DNA from: JAVXGM01 sp036657395
GTDB lineage: Bacteria; Bacillota; Clostridia; Peptostreptococcales; Anaerovoracaceae
Reading direction: 5' to 3'
Assembly (NCBI GenBank): GCA_036657395.1
Contig: JAVXGM010000008.1
Location: 1 to 64,000 of the forward strand
DNA: 64,000 nt
The notes beneath the pieces are model-generated. The model saw only the letters and a program-made list of their open reading frames with translations, was not told where the DNA came from and searched no databases. Made by a program: the position numbers and the translations under genes. Positions 1-8,811 of this stretch are shown here, piece by piece (position 1 is the stretch's first letter; each line of letters begins with the position of its first letter).

Positions 1-1
1 C

Positions 2-55
2 TCAGAATATGCTGATATGATCAACGAGAAGAAGCTTCTTGAAGACATTAAATAA
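2..55 (+). CDS. C-terminal tail of an unidentified protein
   Basis: An open frame runs in from the left edge and stops at TAA 53-55, giving only SEYADMINEKKLLEDIK. This is too short to identify. It is followed by a good terminator and then by a permease gene, so it closes an upstream transcription unit. The protein could belong to the same metabolic locus as the permease, but nothing in the visible residues shows this. Confidence 0.5.
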   Translation, partial: SEYADMINEKKLLEDIK

Positions 56-81
56 TCACTGCAAGACATATTAATAAATAA

Positions 82-127
82 GGTCGGTGGGAGAGAACAA
101 AATAACTTTTCTCCTGCCGAACTTTTT
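82..127 (+). terminator. Rho-independent terminator after the truncated first gene
   Basis: Arms 82-94 and 110-122 pair over 13 positions with one mismatch and two G-T wobbles, and a run of five T follows at 123-127. It separates the truncated gene from the permease at 149. Confidence 0.7.
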
Positions 128-148
128 ATAATTGAAAGGAAACACAAG

Positions 149-1492
149 ATGTCAAAGAAGAAATCCAAGATATCCATTATGGGCTTAGTAACAATGATAT
201 GTGTCACTGTTGCAGGTGGAGGATATGGAATAGAAGACTTAGTAGGAACGGCTGGGCCGGGAATAACCATGATGGTATTCATACTGATTCCATTTGTTTG
301 GTCACTTCCTTTTGGACTTGTTTCAGCAGAACTATCTTCGGCTTATCCAGAGGATGGCGGAATGTATACCTGGGCTAAAGAAGTTTTGGGAGAAAAGGCC
401 GGCTTTGTAAGCGGATGGTGCTATACAATCGCAGGCTTTGTTGAACCTGCACTATTTGCAGCACTTAGTGCAAATTATATAAAACAATTACTTCCATTTG
501 AAGTTTCACATCTTCAATACTGGAGTATTTGCGCAATTTTAATACTGGCTTTTACAGTAGTTAATTTCTTTGGAATAAAAATTATCAGTAACATGGCAAC
601 TGTTGTAACATTTGTTTGTGTAATACCATTTCTTGTACTGATTGTTTTATCCTTTATGAATATTCAATTCAACCCTATAACACCGATGAAACCGGAGGAT
701 ATGTCATTCTTCCAAGCGGCAGGTCAGGGATTATTGCTTGGTATTTGGTTTAATACCGGTTATGAAACGATTTCTACTATGTCTGGAGAAATTGAAGATG
801 GTGAAAGAAGGGTACCAAAAGCAATTTTGATTGCAGTGCCTATTATCTCAATTATGTACTTATTGTTTGTTATGCCTGCACTGTCAGCTGTAGGAAACTG
901 GGCAGACTGGTCATCAGAAGGACCTTTGTCCTTCGTTGAAATTGGACAAGTTTTGGGAGGTGCTCCTTTAAAATGGGCCTTTGTCGCCTCAGGAACCTTG
1001 GCAAGTATGATGATTCTTTGCGAATACATGACAGCTTATTCCAGGGTAATGGCTTCAATGAGCGAAAAAGGACAGTTTTTCAAATGTTTTTCAATAGAGC
1101 ATAAAAAATACAAGACACCGTATATGGGTATTATTATTATCGGAGTTGTTAGTATAATCATTTGTTCTTCAGGAAGCTTCATAGAATTTGTTGGCGTCGC
1201 TTCGATTTTGTATTCTGTTCCGGTAATTCTCATGTTTATTGCGGCAATCAAGCTGCGACTTCGAAAGCCGGATTTAAAACTTGCATACAAAGTTCCACTA
1301 AAAAATCGAACTTTTATTGCCTTTATTATGGTTCCAATCATTCTATATGGTGCCAGCGTATTTGCTGACAACTGGATCGTGGGACTTGGCCTTGCAGCCA
1401 CATCAATTCCAGCATACTGGTTCTTCAAATTCAAATACAAGGGTGGTAATTACTGGAAAGAAAAGCATGAAGGTAAAAATATAGCAGCTTAA
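149..1492 (+). CDS. APC-superfamily permease (amino acid/polyamine type)
   Basis: A 447-residue integral membrane protein with about 12 hydrophobic segments, the usual size of APC transporters. Near the N-terminus it carries GGGYGIEDLVGTAGPG, PFVWSLPFGLVSAEL and YPEDGGMYTW. This pattern of GxE, AGP, PF-W-P, AEL and P-x-GG-x-W is typical of APC proteins and strongest in the polyamine-uptake (PUT-like) branch. It is a clear paralogue of the permease at 10313, sharing this block. The start at 149 is preceded by GAAAGGAAAC at the right spacing. It stands alone between two terminators. The substrate is probably a cationic amino acid or polyamine, inferred from the family only. Uptake versus antiport cannot be decided from sequence. 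Confidence 0.85.
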   Translation: MSKKKSKISIMGLVTMICVTVAGGGYGIEDLVGTAGPGITMMVFILIPFVWSLPFGLVSAELSSAYPEDGGMYTWAKEVLGEKAGFVSGWCYTIAGFVEPALFAALSANYIKQLLPFEVSHLQYWSICAILILAFTVVNFFGIKIISNMATVVTFVCVIPFLVLIVLSFMNIQFNPITPMKPEDMSFFQAAGQGLLLGIWFNTGYETISTMSGEIEDGERRVPKAILIAVPIISIMYLLFVMPALSAVGNWADWSSEGPLSFVEIGQVLGGAPLKWAFVASGTLASMMILCEYMTAYSRVMASMSEKGQFFKCFSIEHKKYKTPYMGIIIIGVVSIIICSSGSFIEFVGVASILYSVPVILMFIAAIKLRLRKPDLKLAYKVPLKNRTFIAFIMVPIILYGASVFADNWIVGLGLAATSIPAYWFFKFKYKGGNYWKEKHEGKNIAA

Positions 1493-1548
1493 TTATCAAT
1501 TAAATTTAAAAAATGACCAAATATCGCTTCTGACAATTACAATATAGC

Positions 1549-1589
1549 AAACAGCCGAGGTAGAATAGACTACCTCGGCTGTTTGTATT
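1549..1589 (+). terminator. Strong terminator hairpin
   Basis: Perfect 14-bp stem, arms 1549-1562 and 1571-1584, with an 8-nt loop and a T-rich tail. It ends the permease transcript. Confidence 0.85.
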
Positions 1590-1652
1590 TGCTTTTGTTT
1601 GTGATAAAATGGTCAGATGAGATCGAAATACACTAAGGAAGGAAGACTGAAA

Positions 1653-2984
1653 ATGGACGTACTTATTGCATTTGTCATATTTGTTATAGTCATGGGTTGT
1701 TGTTTGATTTTTAACGGGCCCATGTTGGCGGCTCTAGTAGTAGGATTTATATGCTTTTATATTGTAGGGCTTCATAAGGGATTTGCTTTTTCTCAGTTGG
1801 GTAAAATGTCCTTAAAAGGCGCCTGTGACTCCTTGGTGGTAATCGAAGTTCTTATTTTGATCGGCATGATTACTGCCTTGTGGAGATCTGCTGGCACTAT
1901 TACATTTTTTGTATACTATGGGATTCAAATCATTACGCCCTCTATGTTTATACTTATTACATTTATCTTGGCTTGTGTGCTTTCATATGCTCTTGGGACT
2001 TCATTTGGGGTGGCAGGAACTGTTGGAGTGATTTTCATGGCTCTTGCAAGGAGCGGCGGAGTCAGTGAAATAGTTACAGCCGGCGCAGTTATGTCTGGCG
2101 TATACTTTGGAGATCGAGGTTCACCGGCATCTTCAAGTGCCAATTTAGTAGCGGCAATAACCCACACAAAGCTTTACGACAACGTAAAAATAATGATGAA
2201 AACAGGACTCATACCTTTGATTGTTTCAGGAGGTATATATTTTGTTTTATCTTTGCAAAACCCTATAACACACGTTGACCAAACTATTTTATCCAGCCTT
2301 GATAGGGAATTTACAATTAATGTTTGGCTTATTCTTCCGGCAGCATTTATGATAATATTGCCACTTTTTAAGGTGAACGTGATGATAGCCATGGGAGCCA
2401 GCATTGTCAGTGGCTTTGCAATTACCATGGGAGTTCAAGGAGCAACCTTACTTCAGAGTACTAAATGGGTAATATTTGGATTTGTGGCATCAAATCCTGA
2501 CCTTAAAGAAATCCTAGGGGGTGGCGGAGTGGTTTCTATGCTAGAAGTTTGCGGCATAGTCCTCCTATCCTGTTCTTATTCAGGTATTTTCAGCGGTACG
2601 GATATGCTAGGAAACATACAGGAAATTTTAGAGAAATTAATAGGGAAAATTGGAAAATTCGGTGTTATGATTATCACTGGCCTTGCAACTACAGGAATAT
2701 TTTGCAACCAGACTATTGCATCCATAATATGCAGGGACCTTATGGGAGCTCCTTATGAAAAACTAGGGGCAGGCAAAACCGAACTGGCGGTAGACATAGA
2801 GAACTCAGTAATCGTATTATCAGGGCTTGTTCCTTGGACAATTGCATGTACGGTGCCTTTAAGCATGCTTGGGGTGGGTTACGGAGCCTTACCCTATTCC
2901 GTATTTTTGTACATGATGCCAATATGCTATATATTCACAAAGAAATTGTGGTTCAAAGAGAATCATAAAGATGAGAGAAACTAG
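1653..2984 (+). CDS. nhaC: NhaC-family Na+/H+ antiporter
   Basis: A polytopic membrane protein of 443 residues from the start chosen here. ATG 1653 has AAGGAAGG at 1636-1643 upstream; an in-frame ATG at 1617 would add 12 residues but has no ribosome site. NhaC-family features are the half-site GTSFGVAGTVG, the YFGDRGSPASSSANL loop, GIFSGTDML, and NQTIASIICRDLMG near the C-terminus. Members exchange Na+ (or organic ions such as malate/lactate in MleN) for protons at the membrane. It is transcribed separately from the flanking genes. Ion specificity is not shown by the sequence; a substrate-coupled antiport like that of MleN is possible. Confidence 0.85.
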   Translation: MDVLIAFVIFVIVMGCCLIFNGPMLAALVVGFICFYIVGLHKGFAFSQLGKMSLKGACDSLVVIEVLILIGMITALWRSAGTITFFVYYGIQIITPSMFILITFILACVLSYALGTSFGVAGTVGVIFMALARSGGVSEIVTAGAVMSGVYFGDRGSPASSSANLVAAITHTKLYDNVKIMMKTGLIPLIVSGGIYFVLSLQNPITHVDQTILSSLDREFTINVWLILPAAFMIILPLFKVNVMIAMGASIVSGFAITMGVQGATLLQSTKWVIFGFVASNPDLKEILGGGGVVSMLEVCGIVLLSCSYSGIFSGTDMLGNIQEILEKLIGKIGKFGVMIITGLATTGIFCNQTIASIICRDLMGAPYEKLGAGKTELAVDIENSVIVLSGLVPWTIACTVPLSMLGVGYGALPYSVFLYMMPICYIFTKKLWFKENHKDERN

Positions 2985-3010
2985 ACTTTTGCAGACAATA
3001 ATAGTATAAT
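2982..3010 (+). promoter_or_regulatory. Probable SigA promoter of coaB-coaC
   Basis: TAGACT at 2982-2987, a 17-nt spacer and a perfect TATAAT at 3005-3010. The -35 element overlaps the end of nhaC. It sits 64 nt before the coaB start. Confidence 0.55.
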
Positions 3011-3073
3011 TAAGTGTTATATTGTAGCAAAAAACATTAAGATTAGGCCATGAAAAAAAGGAGACCAAGAAGA

Positions 3074-3781
3074 ATGAATTTAATTATTACTGCCGGTGGT
3101 ACTAGTGAGAGAATAGACGATGTAAGATCTATAACCAACACTTCCACAGGGAGACTGGGAAAAGCCATTGGAGAAATGTTTCTCAAGGAGTACCCTAATG
3201 AAATCGACAAAATATATTATTTACATGGACTTCGTGCTGAACCATTACAGGGGGAAAAGGTGACACCAATTCCCATAGAAGGGGTGGCCGACTTGAAAAG
3301 AGCTATGGGAGACCTTCTTTCAAAGAAATCCATCGATGGTGTGGTTCATGCTATGGCGGTAAGTGATTATATGGTCAAAGAAGTAACCACCATGAAGGCT
3401 ATTAAGTCAGGTGATAACGGAAAGCTTGTAGGCAACAAAATCAGCTCAAATGTTGAGGATTTGGTGGTGGTGTTAAAACAATCCCCTAAGGTAATTAGCA
3501 TCATTAAGGAATTGTCCCCAAAAACGGTTTTAGTTGGATTTAAACTTCTTAGCCATGTGCCTCATCAGGAATTGATCCAGATAGGCCAGGGGCTGTTGAA
3601 AAAGAATGGTTGCACATACGTACTTGCCAATGACTTATCAGAAATGGGTAAAGACTATCATAGAGGCTACTTGATTCATGAGGATGGAACTTATGACACT
3701 ATGGAAAATAACGGCGAAATTGGGCAGATGATTGCTAGGCGAGTAGGGGAATCAATTAAGAAACAAAGGAGAATTATATGA
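3074..3781 (+). CDS. coaB: Phosphopantothenate-cysteine ligase, stand-alone CoaB
   Basis: It joins cysteine to 4'-phosphopantothenate in coenzyme A synthesis. The 235-residue protein begins MNLIITAGGTSERID and has STGRLGK, the HAMAVSDY segment, KISS and VGFKLL, all seen in the separate CoaB enzymes of streptococci and some clostridia rather than in the usual CoaBC fusion. The ATG at 3074 has AGGAG at 3059-3063; ATG 3050 is in frame but lies upstream of that site, so the shorter start is preferred. The stop overlaps the next start (ATGA 3778-3781), so it is translationally coupled to coaC. Confidence 0.88.
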   Translation: MNLIITAGGTSERIDDVRSITNTSTGRLGKAIGEMFLKEYPNEIDKIYYLHGLRAEPLQGEKVTPIPIEGVADLKRAMGDLLSKKSIDGVVHAMAVSDYMVKEVTTMKAIKSGDNGKLVGNKISSNVEDLVVVLKQSPKVISIIKELSPKTVLVGFKLLSHVPHQELIQIGQGLLKKNGCTYVLANDLSEMGKDYHRGYLIHEDGTYDTMENNGEIGQMIARRVGESIKKQRRII

Positions 3782-4314
3782 ATATCTTACTTGGGATAAC
3801 AGGCAGCATTGCTGCATATAAAGGGGCGGATATTACAAATAAGCTTACAAAGGCAGGATATAATGTAGATGTGATACTTACCCAAGGGGGAAGCAAGTTT
3901 ATCACCCCACTGACCTTGCAAACCTTAAGTAAAAACAAGGTATACATGGACATGTTTGAGGAAATTACACCTACTGAAGTGAAGCACATTGCACTTGCAA
4001 AAAAAGCAGATCTTATGCTTATTGCTCCAGCAACTGGAAATATTATTGGCAAGCTTGCAGGAGGAATCGCTGATGATTTTCTTTCTACTGTGGCTATGGC
4101 TACTTTCAATCAGGCCCCAATATTTATTGCCCCAGCTATGAATACTAACATGTACGAAAATCCTGTGGTTAAGGAGAATATGGAAAAGTTGGAGGATCTG
4201 GGATACCATTTCATTTATCCAAAATCCGACATGTTAGCTTGTGGCGATTTAGGCAAGGGTGCCTTGGCCGACGTGGAAGAAATTTGTAAGGTGGTAACGG
4301 AATCGTTGAAATAG
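3778..4314 (+). CDS. coaC: Phosphopantothenoylcysteine decarboxylase, stand-alone CoaC
   Basis: An FMN flavoprotein of 178 residues that decarboxylates 4'-phosphopantothenoylcysteine to 4'-phosphopantetheine. The N-terminal GITGSIAAYK binds flavin phosphate, HIALAKKADLMLIAPAT holds the active-site histidine, and PAMNTNMYENP is the substrate-recognition clamp. ACGDLGKGALAD near the C-terminus contains the conserved cysteine and the GxGR-like flap. It overlaps coaB by four bases. The ligase-first gene order mirrors the reverse of the domain order in fused CoaBC (decarboxylase first). Confidence 0.9.
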   Translation: MNILLGITGSIAAYKGADITNKLTKAGYNVDVILTQGGSKFITPLTLQTLSKNKVYMDMFEEITPTEVKHIALAKKADLMLIAPATGNIIGKLAGGIADDFLSTVAMATFNQAPIFIAPAMNTNMYENPVVKENMEKLEDLGYHFIYPKSDMLACGDLGKGALADVEEICKVVTESLK

Positions 4315-4363
4315 TTGTTTTTTTTTGTTACAATTAGCAGATATTATTTAAAAGGAGATTTAC

Positions 4364-5842
4364 ATGATACATTATCAAAGCACAAGAGGTAGTAAAAATA
4401 TACGAACATCGGCCCAGGCTATTATTCAGGGTATAGCTGAGGATAAAGGCTTATATGTTCCACATACTATCCCGGTTCTACCATTTGCCATTTCCGATAT
4501 GGTGGGTAAGCCTTATCAAGAAGTGGCTTACAGAATTATTAAGGCATTTTTTGAGGACTATACTGAGGAAGAATTGAAGCAATGTATTGAAGGTGCGTAT
4601 GATTCTAAATTTGAAGAGGAAGAAATTGTTCCTGTTGTTAAGGGCGGGGATGCGTATTTTTTAGAACTTTACCATGGCAAAACTGCTGCATTTAAAGATA
4701 TGGCCTTATCTATCCTACCTTATTTGCTAACTACGGCTATGAAAAAGGAGAAAGAAGATAAGAAAATCTGCATTCTTACAGCAACATCTGGAGATACGGG
4801 AAAGGCTGCATTGGAAGGCTTTGCAGATGTTCCAGGCACCGAGATTGCTGTATTTTATCCAAACCAGGGGGTTAGTCAGGTTCAAGAACGCCAAATGGTT
4901 ACCCAAGAAGGTAAAAACACTCACGTATTTGCAATCAAAGGAAATTTTGATGATGCACAAACTGGAGTAAAACAAATTTTCAGTGATGATGAATATGCAG
5001 AGAAGCTGGCAAAAATGAACTGCAAACTGTCTTCTGCGAATTCCATTAATATCGGTCGACTTATTCCTCAGGTAGCTTATTATGTCTACGGCTACATTAA
5101 GCTTGTAGAAAGAGGAGTAATAAGAGATGGAGATAAAATCAACGTGGTTGTGCCTACAGGAAATTTCGGAAACATTTTAGCGGCATACTATGCAGGACAA
5201 ATGGGTATTCCAGTAAAGAAATTTATATGTGCATCTAACGAAAACAAGGTCCTTACGGATTTCATTAATACGGGAACATATAATATTAATAGGGAATTTC
5301 ATTTAACAAATTCGCCGTCAATGGATATTTTGATTTCAAGTAATCTAGAGCGACTTTTGTATCACTTAAATGGCAATGATGGTGAAGATATTAAAAATAT
5401 GATGGAGAGCCTTGAAAAAGATAAAAAGTATACTGTAAGTCCTAAGATTAACTATGCTCTTGACCGATTCTACGGCGGCTCAGCTAGTGTTGTGCGAACT
5501 AACGAAGCAATTGGTTTAATGTACTCTCGCAACAAGTATCTCATGGACACACACACAGCAGTAGGTTATAGAGTGTATCAAGATTACGTGGCATACACAG
5601 GGGACAAAACCCCTACGCTGATTGCTTCCACTGCAAGTGCGTACAAATTTGCAGACAGTGCAGCAAAAGCAATTGGCCTAAAAGAGGAATCTGACGGTTT
5701 CCGATATGTTGATGCGCTTAACAAGAAGACTGAAGTGAGAATTCCCGCAGGCCTAAAGAACCTTGAGAATAAAGAAATTAAGCATAAAGGAGTTCTGGAA
5801 ATTTCTCAGATGAAAGATGCAGTAGTAGATTGCTTAAAATAG
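4364..5842 (+). CDS. thrC: Threonine synthase
   Basis: PLP enzyme converting O-phosphohomoserine to threonine. The 492-residue length fits the longer (type II, E. coli/yeast-like) class. HGKTAAFKDMALSILP carries the Schiff-base lysine (Lys111), and TATSGDTGKAALEGF and VPTGNFGNILAAYYAG bind the PLP phosphate and ring. A good AAAAGGAGAT ribosome site precedes ATG 4364. It lies 49 nt downstream of coaC with no terminator seen between, so read-through is possible. No other threonine-pathway gene is adjacent. Confidence 0.93.
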   Translation: MIHYQSTRGSKNIRTSAQAIIQGIAEDKGLYVPHTIPVLPFAISDMVGKPYQEVAYRIIKAFFEDYTEEELKQCIEGAYDSKFEEEEIVPVVKGGDAYFLELYHGKTAAFKDMALSILPYLLTTAMKKEKEDKKICILTATSGDTGKAALEGFADVPGTEIAVFYPNQGVSQVQERQMVTQEGKNTHVFAIKGNFDDAQTGVKQIFSDDEYAEKLAKMNCKLSSANSINIGRLIPQVAYYVYGYIKLVERGVIRDGDKINVVVPTGNFGNILAAYYAGQMGIPVKKFICASNENKVLTDFINTGTYNINREFHLTNSPSMDILISSNLERLLYHLNGNDGEDIKNMMESLEKDKKYTVSPKINYALDRFYGGSASVVRTNEAIGLMYSRNKYLMDTHTAVGYRVYQDYVAYTGDKTPTLIASTASAYKFADSAAKAIGLKEESDGFRYVDALNKKTEVRIPAGLKNLENKEIKHKGVLEISQMKDAVVDCLK

Positions 5843-5871
5843 AAAATGTAAAGATTATGTTAAATATGACC

Positions 5872-5904
5872 AACAAACGCCTTTTTTCAAGGCGTTTGTT
5901 TTAT
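5872..5904 (+). terminator. Terminator between thrC and mgsA
   Basis: A 12-bp perfect stem, arms 5872-5883 and 5889-5900, loop TTTTC, with a T-rich 3' side running into TTATAAT. It lies just upstream of the mgsA ribosome site. Confidence 0.75.
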
Positions 5905-5927
5905 AATGGAGAAAAGGAGGTGAAAAA

Positions 5928-6389
5928 GTGACAAGAACAGTAATGGAAAAGCAGAAACGAATTGCTTTGATTGCCCATGATAATTTAAAAGATGAACTAG
6001 TAAAATGGTGCATAAGAAACAAAGAAGATTTGCGAAAACATTTTCTCTGCGGAACAGGCACCACATCAAAGTTGATTGCGGGTGCCACGGGACTTCCAAT
6101 TAAAGGATATAAAAGCGGTCCTCTAGGCGGAGATCAACAAATAGGTGCAAGAATTGCTGAAGGGGAAATAGACGTAATGATTTTCTTCTGGGATCCATTA
6201 GAAGCCCAACCCCACGACCCAGACATTAAAGCACTATTACGTATCGCAGTAGTATATGACATTCCAGTAGCAAACAACAGCGCCACAGCCGATTTCATAA
6301 TGACATCAAAGTATATGGCTAATGAATATACACATCGTCTACTTTCGTTTCAAGAATCCGTAGAAAATACCACAAAAGAAATTATATAA
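5928..6389 (+). CDS. mgsA: Methylglyoxal synthase
   Basis: Converts dihydroxyacetone phosphate to methylglyoxal and phosphate, a phosphate-releasing bypass of lower glycolysis. The 153-residue protein has FLCGTGTTSKLI (phosphate site), SGPLGGDQQIGARI with the catalytic aspartate at about residue 69, FFWDPLEAQPHDPDI with the active-site histidine, and NNSATADF. It starts at GTG 5928, fixed by an AAAGGAGGTGA ribosome site at 5913-5922. Single-gene unit between two hairpins. Confidence 0.93.
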   Translation: MTRTVMEKQKRIALIAHDNLKDELVKWCIRNKEDLRKHFLCGTGTTSKLIAGATGLPIKGYKSGPLGGDQQIGARIAEGEIDVMIFFWDPLEAQPHDPDIKALLRIAVVYDIPVANNSATADFIMTSKYMANEYTHRLLSFQESVENTTKEII

Positions 6390-6424
6390 AAAAGGACTTT
6401 GACACTTGCCAAGTCCTTTTTTAT
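6388..6424 (+). terminator. Terminator of mgsA
   Basis: Arms 6388-6399 and 6411-6422, a 12-bp A-rich/T-rich stem around GGACTT/AAGTCC with an 11-nt loop. It begins at the mgsA stop codon. Confidence 0.85.
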
Positions 6425-6434
6425 ATGGTAAATT
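6406..6434 (+). promoter_or_regulatory. Possible promoter of the tRNA-Ser gene
   Basis: TTGCCA 6406-6411, 17-nt spacer, TAAATT 6429-6434. The -35 lies inside the mgsA terminator loop and arm, so the two signals overlap. The -10 match is only moderate. Confidence 0.35.
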
Positions 6435-6466
6435 GATAAGTACGTCAGAAAAGACGAAATAACCGT

Positions 6467-6554
6467 GGAGGATTGACCGAGTGGCTAAGGAGCCCGCCTG
6501 GAAAGCGGGTAAGGTGTTAAAGCCCCGTGGGTTCGAGTCCCATGTCCTCCGCCA
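6467..6554 (+). tRNA. tRNA-Ser (anticodon GGA)
   Basis: An 88-nt cloverleaf with a 7-bp acceptor stem (GGAGGAT with GTCCTCC, one T-G pair), an anticodon stem CCCGC/GCGGG and the anticodon GGA at 6500-6502. It has a long variable arm as expected for serine, GTTCGAGTC in the T loop, and an encoded CCA at 6552-6554. It reads UCC and UCU codons. A terminator follows at once. Confidence 0.96.
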
Positions 6555-6555
6555 G

Positions 6556-6592
6556 TAAAACCCTGTGGTTACAATGATTACAGGGTTTTATA
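6556..6592 (+). terminator. Terminator of the tRNA gene
   Basis: An 11-bp stem, arms 6556-6566 and 6580-6590 (AAAACCCTGT/ACAGGGTTTT), with a 13-nt loop. Confidence 0.8.
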
Positions 6593-6658
6593 TTGCCCAA
6601 TGACGCAAATGGTATTTATATTAGATGAAAAAGAATAGGATAGCATTTCATAAGACAG

Positions 6659-7309
6659 GTGGTGATTCCAATAAAAAGTCGGCATTTAGAAGTTTTAATT
6701 TATTTGCTCAAATACAAGAAAACAACATACAAACAGCTTGCCCACCACTTCGAGGTCAGTGTAAAAACAATAGAGCGTGACATCGATCACCTATCCTCTA
6801 TGGGGATTCCGGTATACTGTACCAGAGGGGTCGGCGGCGGGGTGCAGATAGATGAAAGCTATAAATTCAGCACAAGCTTTTTTACAGATTCAGATATTCA
6901 TCAAATTATTTTCGCCCTAACGATTGCAGACAGCCTTTCAACAGTGCCAAAGAAGAACAGCATTATCAATAAATTGTGCCTAATAGCTCCTGAATTGAGC
7001 GTATTGTTTGAAAATGATGCACAGCAGTATTTCAGTATCGACCTGATTTCCGAGAAGGTGAGTACAGATGACCCTATTTATAAAAAAATCAACCACTGTC
7101 TTGATGATGAGTTTTACGCCATAATCAACGGAACTCTCACCGTTGCACCAATTGGATATGTGTTGAAGCCGGATGGACTATACTTGTTTTGCTTTTCCAC
7201 GGTGTATGAGTTGATGAAATGCAGCAGTATTCAGGCAATTGAACCTACCCAGCTTGAATTTGAACGTGAATTTATCTCCTATGAAGAATATAAAAAAAAC
7301 AGCAGGTAA
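6659..7309 (+). CDS. HTH transcriptional regulator, short YafY/DeoR-like
   Basis: About 216 residues. An N-terminal winged helix (about residues 5-60) contains TTYKQLAHHFEVSVKTIERDI, then GIPVYCTRGVGGGVQI, the pattern of HTH_11/YafY regulators. The rest is shorter than a full WYL regulator (about 300 residues), and no complete WYL domain is recognisable, though the C-terminal half resembles the ligand-binding tail. The start is uncertain: GTG 6659 lacks an upstream ribosome site, while a strong AGGTGGTGA at 6657-6665 points to ATA 6671, which is in frame and would give the family-like start M/I-KSRH. It lies 54 nt upstream of a MATE exporter gene, which it probably controls. Confidence 0.75.
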   Translation: MVIPIKSRHLEVLIYLLKYKKTTYKQLAHHFEVSVKTIERDIDHLSSMGIPVYCTRGVGGGVQIDESYKFSTSFFTDSDIHQIIFALTIADSLSTVPKKNSIINKLCLIAPELSVLFENDAQQYFSIDLISEKVSTDDPIYKKINHCLDDEFYAIINGTLTVAPIGYVLKPDGLYLFCFSTVYELMKCSSIQAIEPTQLEFEREFISYEEYKKNSR

Positions 7310-7339
7310 ACATGACATTATGTGTCGTTATTACCTGCT
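7301..7339. repeat. Inverted repeat spanning the regulator stop codon
   Basis: Nine-base arms AGCAGGTAA (7301-7309) and TTACCTGCT (7331-7339), with a short partial inner pairing (GACA/TGTC), followed by a T-rich stretch. It lies just before the MATE ribosome site. It could be an operator for the neighbouring regulator or a weak attenuator. Confidence 0.5.
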
Positions 7340-7363
7340 ATAATTCTTTTAGGAGGTAATTAC

Positions 7364-8707
7364 ATGATAAAAAATATTTACGAACAAAAATCACTTACCA
7401 AACTTATTTTTATCTTTGGTGTTCCATCTATTCTATCGTTGATGATTGAAATGTTGACAGGGATCGTGGACACAGCATTTGCTGGAAATTTGCCTGGGGT
7501 CGGTGACAGTGCATTGTCTGCAATGGCATTAATTTCTCCGGTACTGGCAATATTTATAGCATTACAAACCTTATTTGCCATGTCAACTGGCATTTTAATT
7601 GCAAGATATTTAAATGATACACAGCGCCTAAATGAAAGTTATCGTACCGGCGTTATTATGAGTGTAGTCACGTCAACTGGAATATCTCTGTTGTGCTTTT
7701 TCACTTTGCCCCAAATATTAACAGCTTTAGGTGCTGATGGGGAAATCCTTGTGATGGCAAACCAGTATTTGCAAATTCAACTTTTGAACAATATTTTCAG
7801 TAGTATCGGATATACCTTGAGCTGTTGTATCCGTGCATTTGGTTTCCCAAAGGCAGAAGTAAAGATTATTACAGCGGCTGTTTTAGTTGATATTATTTTC
7901 AATTTTATTTTTGCCTTTCTTTTTAAAATGGGCTTGGCCGGGCTTGCGTGGGGAACACTCGTCAGTGAAGTGGTGTGCGCCCTCTGCTGTGTCATATTTT
8001 TAGTCAGAAAAAAGCTCTGGCTGTGCAAGACGCCGCTAACGGTTCGTGGCTTTTTCTTCTCCGCATATGAGCTATTCAAACTGGGAATTGCACAAACGGC
8101 AATTCAGGTGCTTGGAGGCTGCACCGGTTTTGTTGTCAATTCAAGGCTGTTAACGCTTGGCTCCATGTCTCACCTTGCCGCATTTAGTGTTGTCCAGCGT
8201 ATTTATAGCTTTGCTTTAATGCCAGTTGTCGGACTGACGCAAGGAGTACAAAACATTATTTCATACTTTGGTGGAAATGGTGAGCACAAAAAAATAGCAA
8301 GTGTTTCAAAACAGACTATGCTTTTATGTGGTACATATAGTGTGATTGCCTTGCTGCTGATGATTATTTTTGGGCAAAATATTGCCGCTATTTTTGGAGG
8401 TAGTTATGAAATACTTGCAGTGGCAAAGAGGATTTTGCTTGTTGTTTTTATCGGCTTTCCATTTATAGGGGTTCTATATACCCATATGATGATCCTGCAA
8501 GTGACTGAGCATGAATTTGCATCGGTGCTGCTGATTTTATCAAGGCAGGTTTTCTTTCTAATTCCCCTAGTGTATCTTCTTCCATCGCTGGTTACATTAA
8601 GTGGTATGCCTATCTCGCCAATTGCGGCATTATTTTTTAGTATGCCAATTGCAGATTTGCTTTCTGTCATATTTGCAATCCTAGTAAAAAGAAAGGTTTG
8701 CGTGTAA
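7364..8707 (+). CDS. MATE-family multidrug/metabolite exporter
   Basis: A 447-residue membrane protein with about 12 TM helices and the two-fold MATE layout. N-terminal IFGVPSILSLMIEMLTGIVDTAFAG and ALSAMALISPV match the family. The start at ATG 7364 is set by AGGAGGT at 7351-7357; an in-frame ATG at 7322 lies ahead of this site and is not favoured. Members export cationic drugs or metabolites by Na+ or H+ antiport. Pairing with the HTH gene suggests inducible export. A second MATE gene at 59671 is only a distant relative. Confidence 0.85.
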   Translation: MIKNIYEQKSLTKLIFIFGVPSILSLMIEMLTGIVDTAFAGNLPGVGDSALSAMALISPVLAIFIALQTLFAMSTGILIARYLNDTQRLNESYRTGVIMSVVTSTGISLLCFFTLPQILTALGADGEILVMANQYLQIQLLNNIFSSIGYTLSCCIRAFGFPKAEVKIITAAVLVDIIFNFIFAFLFKMGLAGLAWGTLVSEVVCALCCVIFLVRKKLWLCKTPLTVRGFFFSAYELFKLGIAQTAIQVLGGCTGFVVNSRLLTLGSMSHLAAFSVVQRIYSFALMPVVGLTQGVQNIISYFGGNGEHKKIASVSKQTMLLCGTYSVIALLLMIIFGQNIAAIFGGSYEILAVAKRILLVVFIGFPFIGVLYTHMMILQVTEHEFASVLLILSRQVFFLIPLVYLLPSLVTLSGMPISPIAALFFSMPIADLLSVIFAILVKRKVCV

Positions 8708-8748
8708 ATAAAATGATCACATCTACTTGATGGTGGCTTGCTTTGTAT

Positions 8749-8785
8749 ATATTCGTTTATGAATATTTTATTTATAAATGAATAT
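8749..8785. repeat. AT-rich hairpin after the MATE gene
   Basis: Arms 8749-8760 and 8774-8785 match at 11 of 12 positions, and the exception is a G-T pair. It is the first of two hairpins in this 258-nt gap. Confidence 0.5.
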
Positions 8786-8811
8786 GGTAGATAAGCGGCG
8801 AATTTATATAG

